From Bryobacterales bacterium (GTDB taxonomy: Bacteria > Acidobacteriota > Terriglobia > Bryobacterales > Bryobacteraceae): 5,104 bases of DNA. The stretch covers positions 308-5,411 of the forward strand of contig PLGA01000128.1 of the NCBI GenBank assembly GCA_003139735.1. The letters are read 5' to 3'. Within the stretch, counting starts at the first letter, position 1. Each line of letters begins with the position of its first letter. Positions 1 through 5,104 of this stretch are shown in pieces. Below the pieces are notes generated by a model that saw only the letters and a program-made list of their open reading frames with translations, did not search any database and was not told the DNA's origin. Both the position numbers and the translations under genes were made by a program.

Positions 1-1908
1 TCGTTCCGGGACACCTACCGGCAGGCATGGCCCGATATCATGGACTCTCCCGGCGGCCTGCGCGACGTGCGGCTGGTCGACCGGCTCTACCGGCTCAATC
101 CGGAACATAAACAGGATGACCCCAGCCTGGACGAGGCTCGCCGGCTTCTCTGGCAGGCCCGCTGCTTCCTGCACTACCGCTCCGGCGGCGATCGCAACGC
201 GCTCGATCCGGAGGCGCAGGAGAGCATGGCCGGGCAGCCTTTCGCCAACCCGGGTTCGCGGCAGCTTTGGATGCGCCAGTACTATCGCCACGCGCGGGCG
301 GTATTCAACCAGGCGCGTCATGCGCTCGACGCCTGCGAGAAGAGCGACAGCTCGCTGCTCGACAACTTCCGCGGCTACCGGGCGCGGTTCTCGAACGCCG
401 AGTTCACGGTTTCCCGAGAGCGTTTGTACTTGCGCCATCCGGCGCAGCTTGAGACCGACCCGATGATGGCGATGCGCATGCTTGAGCACATCGCCCGTCA
501 CGGCGTTTCCGCGGCGGCCGAAACCGAGCGGAGGCTCGAAGCGGACGGGCCGGCCTTTGCCGCGTGGTGCGCCGAGCCGCGCCCCTTGTGGTCTGCCATC
601 AAGAACGTCCTGTCGCTGCCGCACGCCTCTCTGGCGCTGCGGACGCTGGCCGGCGCGGGGCTGATGACGGCCATTTTTCCGGAGTGGGCCGGCGTGGAGG
701 ATCTGCCCGCGGTCGATTCCACGCACCAGTACACGGCCGAAGAGGAAACCCTGATTGCGGTCGAGCACCTGGTGGAATTGCGCTCGGCGGCCGGTCCCGT
801 GGCGCGGCGGTTCGCGGAATTGGCGGCCGAGATCGATAGCCCGGCGCCGGTGGCTTTTGCGCTGCTCTTTCACGGGGCGGGATTGGGGGCGGAAGCGGCT
901 CGCGCGGCCATGGCCCGCATCGAGATGCCGCCCGAAGAGCGCGCCGGCGTCGATTTTCTGATCGAGAACCAGCGCGAGTTCAGCGCCGTAATCGGCGGCC
1001 GGGACCTGGACGACCCCGCCACTGCCCGCCTGCTGGCCGGACGCGTCGGCGCCGTCGAGCGGCTCCGAATGCTTGCCGTAATGACCTACGCCGGCCTGGC
1101 GGCGTCCAATCCGGACGAGATGTCTCCCTGGAGGCTGGAGCAGTTCTGGCGCGCCTATGACGCTACCCGGCAAGAGTTGACCCGCGAGCTGGAAACCGAC
1201 CGCATCCAGGAAGTGCCCACCGGCATGGCCGGGCACGCGGATTTCGTCAGAGGATTCCCGGCGCGGTACCTTCGGGCCCACCCGGCCGCCGAAATCGAGG
1301 CGCACCTGCGCCTGTTCGATCTGAGCCGGCCGACCGGCGTCGCCGTGCAACTCGATCCGCTCGAAGGCGTATACCGGCTGGTGGTGGTAGCGCGCGACAG
1401 GCCGTATCTGTTCGCGTCGTTCGCCGGGGCGATCTCAAGCTTCGGTCTGGATATTCTGAAGGCGGAGGCATTCGCCAACTCGAAGGGCGTGATTCTGGAT
1501 ACCTTCGTTTTCGCCGACCCGAAGCGCGCGCTCCAGCTCAACCCGTCTGAAATCGAACGGCTGACCGACCTCATACGCCGCGTAGCCCTGGGCCGGACCG
1601 ATGCGCAGCGTCTCATGCGCAACCGGCCGCGCCCGGAGCCGCGGAAAGGCGCAACGCTTCCCCAGGTGCGCTTCGATTCCGAGGCGTGCGACACGGCCAC
1701 GCTGGTCGAGATTGTAACCGAAGACCGGCCTGGATTATTGTATTCTCTAGCAATGGCGTTCTCCTCGAACAACTGCAACATAGACGTCGTGCTGATCGAC
1801 ACCCAGCACCGCCAGGCCATCGATGTCTTCTACGTGGCGTACGAGGGCCGCAAGCTGACGCCCGACCTGCAAGCCAGACTCGAGGAGAAGCTGGTCGCGG
1901 CGTGCTGA
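1..1908 (+). CDS. glnD: GlnD-type PII uridylyltransferase, C-terminal part, cut by window start, degenerate HD site
   Basis: In this family an N-terminal nucleotidyltransferase domain uridylylates PII when glutamine is low, an HD domain removes UMP, and two ACT domains sense glutamine. The frame is open from base 1, and PGGLRD at visible residues 17-22 (counting from base 1) matches the conserved GlnD segment just after the transferase core. The ATG at base 40 is therefore internal, and some 220-290 N-terminal residues are probably missing. In order: helical UTase-associated domain (about 11-150), HD region (about 235-395), ACT1 (about 446-505), ACT2 (about 568-631, motif EDRPGLLY at 574-581), stop TGA. 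The HD metal ligands are replaced: the expected His in the HxYTxxEHT-like motif is Glu249, the HD doublet is His291-Gly292, and the later Asp is Gly365. The fold appears kept but uridylyl removal is doubtful. The transferase core is outside the window, so UTase activity cannot be judged. glnA follows after 86 bases. Confidence 0.9.
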   Translation, partial: SFRDTYRQAWPDIMDSPGGLRDVRLVDRLYRLNPEHKQDDPSLDEARRLLWQARCFLHYRSGGDRNALDPEAQESMAGQPFANPGSRQLWMRQYYRHARAVFNQARHALDACEKSDSSLLDNFRGYRARFSNAEFTVSRERLYLRHPAQLETDPMMAMRMLEHIARHGVSAAAETERRLEADGPAFAAWCAEPRPLWSAIKNVLSLPHASLALRTLAGAGLMTAIFPEWAGVEDLPAVDSTHQYTAEEETLIAVEHLVELRSAAGPVARRFAELAAEIDSPAPVAFALLFHGAGLGAEAARAAMARIEMPPEERAGVDFLIENQREFSAVIGGRDLDDPATARLLAGRVGAVERLRMLAVMTYAGLAASNPDEMSPWRLEQFWRAYDATRQELTRELETDRIQEVPTGMAGHADFVRGFPARYLRAHPAAEIEAHLRLFDLSRPTGVAVQLDPLEGVYRLVVVARDRPYLFASFAGAISSFGLDILKAEAFANSKGVILDTFVFADPKRALQLNPSEIERLTDLIRRVALGRTDAQRLMRNRPRPEPRKGATLPQVRFDSEACDTATLVEIVTEDRPGLLYSLAMAFSSNNCNIDVVLIDTQHRQAIDVFYVAYEGRKLTPDLQARLEEKLVAAC

Positions 1909-1950
1909 ACAAAAGCCATTTTATCGGGCCCATAGAAAAAAGTGAGTTCC

Positions 1951-1970
1951 ATTCCCTGTTTGCAGGGAAT
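1951..1970 (+). promoter_or_regulatory. Perfect 8-bp hairpin in glnA leader
   Basis: Arms attccctg (1951-1958) and cagggaat (1963-1970) are exact reverse complements around a 4-base loop, tttg. The element lies 24 bases upstream of the glnA ATG. It is not followed by a run of T, so it is a poor intrinsic terminator. It could be a protein operator, an RNA stabilising or processing stem between glnD and glnA, or part of a leader switch. Only the symmetry is seen; the role is inferred. Confidence 0.45.
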
Positions 1971-1985
1971 TACGATTAACGATTT

Positions 1986-1990
1986 GGAGG
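1986..1990 (+). promoter_or_regulatory. Ribosome binding site of glnA
   Basis: GGAGG lies 4 bases before the ATG at 1995. A nearer ATG at 1991 is in another frame and reaches a stop after 11 codons, so 1995, which begins the recognisable glutamine synthetase N-terminus, is the real start. Confidence 0.75.
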
Positions 1991-1994
1991 ATGG

Positions 1995-2627
1995 ATGAAT
2001 TCGAAAGAAGTCTTAGAATTTGCTAAGAAGAACGATGCCAAGCAGCTCGATCTGAGGTTCACCGACATTCCGGGCCTGCAGCATCACGTTTCCTACCCCA
2101 TAGCCGAAGTCGGAGAGAGCAGTTTCGAGGAAGGCTTCGGGATGGATGGATCGAGTATCCGCGGCTGGGCGGCGATCCATGAGAGCGACATGCTATTGAT
2201 CCCCGACCCGAGCACCGCCATCATGGACCCGTTCGCCAAGACGCCCACCCTGGTGATGATCGGGAACGCCAAGGACCCCATCACCAAGCAGCGCTACGAG
2301 CGCGACCCGCGCTGGATCGCCACCAAGGCGGAGATGTACCTGCAGAACAGCGGCGTGGCGGACGCGGCGTACTTCGGGGCCGAAGCCGAGTTCTTCATTT
2401 TCGATAACGTCAGCTTCGACCAGAACCAGCACTGCGGCTTTTACTACATAGACGCCGAGGAAGGGCGCTGGAACTCGGGGCGCCTGGAGAACAACCTGGG
2501 CTACCGTCCGCGTTACAAGGAAGGCTACTTCCCGGTGCCGCCGACTGACCATTACCAGGACCTGCGCAGCGAGATGGTGCAGACCATCCGTCCCGAGTTC
2601 CAGCGTCCTCCCTCGGCGTCCACGTAA
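1995..2627 (+). pseudogene. glnA: Type I glutamine synthetase, N-terminal fragment, broken at about base 2587
   Basis: Glutamine synthetase makes glutamine from glutamate, ammonia and ATP in the cytoplasm; the bacterial type I enzyme is a dodecamer of about 470-residue subunits. This reading frame has only 210 codons. It shows the beta-grasp N-terminal domain with FGMDGSSIRGW (48-58; Asp51 matches the ammonium-site Asp50 of the Salmonella enzyme), the GAEAEFF motif (128-134) with the first two metal-ligand glutamates (Glu130 and Glu132), and the YFPVPPTD segment (178-185). Homology runs through DLRSEMVQT (189-197). The remaining 13 residues (IRPEFQRPPSAST) are read through an inverted glnA scrap that supplies the TAA stop. 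The later metal and substrate ligands (the Glu212/Glu220, His269, Arg and Glu327/Glu357 equivalents) are absent, so this product cannot be an active synthetase. The preserved part has no internal stop or frameshift, so the break is recent or artefactual. Confidence 0.85.
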
Positions 2628-2644
2628 TAGAAGCCGCAGTGCTG
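2588..2644 (-). repeat. Inverted, diverged fragment of glnA
   Basis: The reverse complement of 2592-2644 aligns without gaps to glnA bases 2427-2479: 47 of 53 bases match by my hand count. Base 2588 extends the match by one further codon (Arg). Read on the minus strand it encodes QHCGFYYVDAEGGRWNSGR, against the same stretch with I for V and E for G in the forward gene (17 of 19 residues). Five of the seven changed codons are silent. Such a pattern means the scrap comes from a separately evolving functional glnA, not from a simple copy of the neighbouring one. The scrap supplies the last residues and stop codon of the truncated forward glnA. Ends are sharp on both sides. No further glnA similarity was seen beyond 2645. 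Confidence 0.85.
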
Positions 2645-2711
2645 ACGTTAGCCGACCTCGCACGGTTCGCATCCCAAGGGCCAGGTTCCCCACGTGTTCA
2701 CAGATCCACCC

Positions 2712-2730
2712 AGCACACCATTTCTGTGCT
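2712..2730. promoter_or_regulatory. Small inverted repeat upstream of the nuclease-NTPase gene
   Basis: agcaca (2712-2717) and tgtgct (2725-2730) are exact reverse complements around 7 bases, ending 19 bases before the ATG at 2750. This could be an operator half-site pair or a weak stem near the ribosome binding site. Six-base arms arise easily by chance. Confidence 0.25.
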
Positions 2731-2741
2731 CCAATGTGTCT

Positions 2742-2745
2742 GGAG
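2742..2745 (+). promoter_or_regulatory. Ribosome binding site deciding the 2750 start
   Basis: GGAG lies 4 bases upstream of the ATG at 2750. The alternative GTG at 2639 sits inside the inverted glnA fragment, so it is unlikely to be the ancestral start. The nuclease domain also begins right after 2750. Confidence 0.5.
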
Positions 2746-2749
2746 CGCC

Positions 2750-5014
2750 ATGTTCGACCTCTACAAGCTGGGCTGGCAGAGGTTCCAGCAGTTGTGCCTA
2801 ACGATCTGCCGCGAGATTCTCGGCCAGACCGTCCAGTCCTTTCTAGACTCCAAAGACGGCGGACGTGATGGGGCCTTCTCTGGCACGTGGCAACCGCGAA
2901 AAGGCCCGGCATTTTGCGGCGAGTTCGTTATCCAGTGCAAATTCACCGCTAATCCGGGCCGCCATCTGAAGTTGTCCAACCTTGGAGAGGAAATTCAGAA
3001 GGCAAAGCGGCTTGCGCAAAGAGGTCGCTGTGACTGTTACCTGCTGATGACAAACGCGGGCATTTCGGGCTCAACTGCCGAGCGAGTCGAAGGCGCTCTC
3101 AGGGAGGTCGGCGTTACGCATGCACTCTGCCTCGGAAGCGACTGGATCAGTGCGCAACTGGCGGAGAATCAGCGCCTCCGAATGCTTGTTCCGCACGTGT
3201 ACGGCCTCGGAGACCTCGGCCAGATACTGGACGCCAGGGCGTATCAACAGGCGCAAAAGCTCCTGGCATCCCTGCACGACGATCTCGCGAAGGTTGTCCT
3301 GACGAAGAGCTACGGGAGGGCAGCGCGCGCACTCCACAAGCATGGGTTCGTTTTGTTACTCGGCGAACCCGCGTCCGGCAAGACCACGATAGCGGCGATG
3401 CTGGCGATGGTCGCAATCGACGGGTGGCAGGCGCAGGTCCTAAAGCTGGACGACCCCCAGACCGTGGTTGACCATTGGAATCCCAACGAGAAGTCACAGT
3501 TCTTTTGGATTGACGACGCTTTCGGAGCGACTCAGTACGACTCGGCACTCGCATGGGGCTGGAACCGCAGGTTCGCGCAGGTAAGGGCCGCCATGACGAA
3601 TGGCGCCAGAATCGTGATGACATCGCGAGACTATATTTACAACCGGGCCCGGCGTGATCTTAAAGAGACGGCTTTTCCACTGCTGAAAGAGAGTCAAGTA
3701 GTAATCGATGTCCATCAACTGACAATCGAAGAAAAACGGCAGATCCTGTACAATCACATGCGCCTTGGAGGTCAGCCCAAAGCATTCCGCTCCGCGATCA
3801 AGACCCACTTGGAAGGTGTCGCCACCAATTCAGAATTTGTGCCTGAGATCGCGCGCCGCCTCGGCGACCCGATTTTCACTTCCGGTCTGAAGGTGGATGA
3901 GTGGCACCTCGCGCAGTTCGTGGAGAAGAAAGAGCAGTTCCTGAAGGAGGTGCTCCTTAACCTCGACGCGGATAGCAAGGCAGCGTTGGCGCTGATCCTC
4001 ATGCGCAACGGAGCGCTCGTCAGCCCAGCGGAACTTCGATCAGGCGAGGCAACGGCGCTCCAGCGAATGGGCAGCGACCTCGGCAGGGTCACCGTCGCTC
4101 TTTCGGCCCTCAAGGACAGCCTGGTCCGCTATGCGGTAGAAGAGGGTCAAGGAGACTGGCGTTTCAAGCACCCAACGGTCGGTGAGGCTTTCTCCGCCAT
4201 ACTTCTGGAAGACCCAGAGCTGATGGGGATCTACCTTCACTCTGCCCCGATCGAGAAACTGATACTCCAGGTTACCTGTGGAGACGTGGGCCTAGAGCAC
4301 GCCGTCATCGTTCCGAGGCCGTATTTTGCAATGATCCGACGGCGACTGTCGGACCCGGCGAATACGGCAATTCGGAGGGGTCAGTACTACTCCTGGAATG
4401 ATGCGAAAACCAGGTTTCTTGCGCGAAGGTGTGACCGAGAGTTCTTGGAAGGGTATTTGGCCCAGAGTCCGGAGATATTGGAGAGTATCAACGAACCGGG
4501 GCTAACGCTTGGAGCCGATGACGACGTGGAACTCGCGGTGCGCCTGTTCCGGGAGGGCCTGTTGCCAGAAGACAACAGGAAAGCCTTTGTCGACTCGGTT
4601 GTGGAGTACGCGGTTGACGGGGAGGACGGCTACGCCCTGCGAGACCGCAGCATTCGGAAGATGTTCCGTCCCAGCGAATGGAAGCACTTTGCGGAGCGCC
4701 TGCGGCTCGAGCTGGTCCCGAACCTCGCGAGAGCGAGGAGGTACTGGGAATCTAATCACGATCGCAGAGACGACCCGGAAGAGTACATGGACGAGTTCAA
4801 GAGCATACTGGATTCGTTGGAGGGTCTCTTCCCGTCCGACCCTGCCACCTTACGGGAGGTCGGCTGGCAGCGGAATGCCATGGACGAATGGATAGCGGAA
4901 CGTCATTCAGAGCCAGACGAAAATGAGAGCCGGCCCCCGAGACTTCCCACGCAGCGGGCGGATGATCCTAAGGGTTCCCAAGTCAGAAGCATCTTCGACG
5001 ACGTTGACGCTTAA
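2750..5014 (+). CDS. Mrr-like nuclease fused to STAND-type (nSTAND3-like) NTPase, probable anti-phage/conflict protein
   Basis: The protein has 754 residues from the ATG at 2750. Residues 1-150 look like an Mrr-type PD-(D/E)XK endonuclease: LGWQRFQQLC near the start, GGRDG at 37-41 (putative catalytic Asp40), then EFVIQCK at 58-64 (Gln62-x-Lys64). A linker leads to a P-loop NTPase: Walker A GEPASGKTT at 205-213 (Lys211, Thr212), Walker B FFWIDD at 251-256, and a sensor-like strand IVMTSRD at 288-294. A helical/winged-helix-like segment follows (about 400-480), ending RFKHPTVGEAF (471-481), as in STAND proteins. Residues 485-720 look alpha-helical and unassigned, and the tail is charged and disordered. 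I see no signal peptide, membrane segment or obvious TPR repeats. In known STAND immune proteins, target sensing drives NTP-dependent assembly that activates the nuclease; that role here is inferred. All catalytic motifs are present and there is no frameshift, so it appears functional. It is much shorter than typical Avs proteins. Base composition appears less GC-rich than glnD, judged by eye, which suggests transfer. Confidence 0.85.
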   Translation: MFDLYKLGWQRFQQLCLTICREILGQTVQSFLDSKDGGRDGAFSGTWQPRKGPAFCGEFVIQCKFTANPGRHLKLSNLGEEIQKAKRLAQRGRCDCYLLMTNAGISGSTAERVEGALREVGVTHALCLGSDWISAQLAENQRLRMLVPHVYGLGDLGQILDARAYQQAQKLLASLHDDLAKVVLTKSYGRAARALHKHGFVLLLGEPASGKTTIAAMLAMVAIDGWQAQVLKLDDPQTVVDHWNPNEKSQFFWIDDAFGATQYDSALAWGWNRRFAQVRAAMTNGARIVMTSRDYIYNRARRDLKETAFPLLKESQVVIDVHQLTIEEKRQILYNHMRLGGQPKAFRSAIKTHLEGVATNSEFVPEIARRLGDPIFTSGLKVDEWHLAQFVEKKEQFLKEVLLNLDADSKAALALILMRNGALVSPAELRSGEATALQRMGSDLGRVTVALSALKDSLVRYAVEEGQGDWRFKHPTVGEAFSAILLEDPELMGIYLHSAPIEKLILQVTCGDVGLEHAVIVPRPYFAMIRRRLSDPANTAIRRGQYYSWNDAKTRFLARRCDREFLEGYLAQSPEILESINEPGLTLGADDDVELAVRLFREGLLPEDNRKAFVDSVVEYAVDGEDGYALRDRSIRKMFRPSEWKHFAERLRLELVPNLARARRYWESNHDRRDDPEEYMDEFKSILDSLEGLFPSDPATLREVGWQRNAMDEWIAERHSEPDENESRPPRLPTQRADDPKGSQVRSIFDDVDA

Positions 5015-5065
5015 TTCGGCCGCCCCCGGACGCCGGCACAGCCATGGTCACGGGTAAGCTCCCGC

Positions 5066-5097
5066 GGTCGCGGCTCAGCTTCCACCGAGCCGCGGCC
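5066..5097. terminator. GC-rich hairpin downstream of the nuclease-NTPase gene
   Basis: ggtcgcggctc (5066-5076) pairs with gagccgcggcc (5087-5097): eight perfect base pairs next to the loop, then one G-T wobble and two more pairs, with a 10-base loop. It lies 51 bases after the stop codon. The few bases left in the window show no T-run, so it may be a transcription-ending or mRNA-protecting stem, or chance symmetry in GC-rich DNA. Confidence 0.35.
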
Positions 5098-5104
5098 GTC
5101 AGGG

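Larger units (their letters stand above)
1909..1994 (+). other. glnD-glnA spacer (glnA leader)
   Basis: This 86-base AT-richer gap separates the glnD stop from the glnA start. It contains a perfect hairpin (1951-1970) and a Shine-Dalgarno (1986-1990). I found no convincing sigma-70 pair, no sigma-54 -24/-12 GG/GC pair and no NtrC-like TGCAC-N-GTGCA site, so whether glnA has its own promoter here is open. Same-strand spacing would also allow co-transcription with glnD. Confidence 0.6.
2645..2749 (+). other. Leader region of the defence-like gene
   Basis: These 105 bases lie between the inverted glnA scrap and the chosen start at 2750. The nuclease-NTPase frame is open through them, back to a GTG at 2639, but the 37 encoded residues show no recognisable motif. 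I saw no convincing promoter; TTCACA at 2697 has no good -10 partner. A small inverted repeat is listed separately. The region is probably the native upstream sequence of the gene. Confidence 0.45.

Noticed and set aside
1155..1820. 221-codon open frame on the minus strand opposite glnD
   Set aside because: The composition is typical of an antisense shadow (Ser/Arg-rich), while the plus strand encodes the clear GlnD ACT domains.
1940..1965. Sigma-54 promoter for glnA ending in TTGCA (1960-1964)
   Set aside because: The required GG of the -24 element is missing at the right distance.
2639..2749. Extended N-terminus of the nuclease-NTPase from GTG at 2639
   Set aside because: The GTG lies inside the inverted glnA scrap and the 37 extra residues have no domain character. 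ATG 2750 has a GGAG and starts where the nuclease domain starts.
2588..2750. Insertion sequence or phage attachment site at the glnA break
   Set aside because: I found no transposase, no terminal inverted repeat pair flanking the nuclease gene and no target duplication. The only repeat is the glnA scrap itself.
2193..2912. 239-codon open frame on the minus strand spanning the glnA break
   Set aside because: It overlaps the glnA fragment and the nuclease gene, its product is Arg-rich with no recognisable motif, and it is not in the frame that encodes the inverted glnA segment. It is a shadow frame of GC-rich DNA.
5044..5104. Possible new plus-strand gene starting at ATG 5044
   Set aside because: There is no Shine-Dalgarno before it, only 20 codons are visible before the window ends, and the sequence is dominated by a GC-rich hairpin.
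4983..5104. Minus-strand frame open from the window end to a stop at 4983, possibly the tail of a convergent gene
   Set aside because: Only about 40 codons are visible, low in complexity and without a recognisable motif, and it would overlap the end of the nuclease-NTPase gene. It cannot be supported from this window.

Overview
The window looks like a chromosomal fragment from a GC-rich bacterium. The glutamine synthetase and GlnD sequences resemble what I recall from Acidobacteriota of the Solibacter/Bryobacter type. That placement rests on memory of protein style, not on a search, so treat it as tentative.

Layout, all on the + strand. (1) Bases 1-1908 hold the C-terminal part of a GlnD-type PII uridylyltransferase, cut by the window start. 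Its two ACT domains are intact, but the HD (uridylyl-removing) metal site is eroded. (2) Bases 1909-1994 are a short spacer with a perfect 8-bp hairpin and a strong Shine-Dalgarno. (3) Bases 1995-2627 hold the first ~197 codons of type I glutamine synthetase (glnA), with normal quality up to about base 2587, where homology stops abruptly. (4) Bases 2588-2644 are a short piece of glnA in inverted orientation. It matches the same gene at 2427-2479 but differs mostly at silent sites, so it comes from a different glnA allele or homologue. (5) Bases 2645-2749 are an apparently non-coding leader. (6) Bases 2750-5014 encode an intact 754-residue protein: an Mrr-like PD-(D/E)XK nuclease domain, a STAND-type P-loop NTPase (best fit nSTAND3), a winged-helix-like segment and a long unassigned C-terminal region. 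This is the architecture of a prokaryotic immune or conflict protein. (7) Bases 5015-5104 are a short tail with a GC-rich hairpin and no supportable gene.

Functionally the left half is nitrogen control: GlnD modifies PII in response to glutamine, and glnA makes glutamine. The right half is a probable self-contained defence gene that replaces the second half of glnA. The junction at 2587-2645 is the most unusual structure here. Either the genome underwent a complex rearrangement in which a defence gene and an inverted scrap of a diverged glnA landed inside glnA, or the sequence is a chimeric assembly. The sequence alone cannot decide between these.
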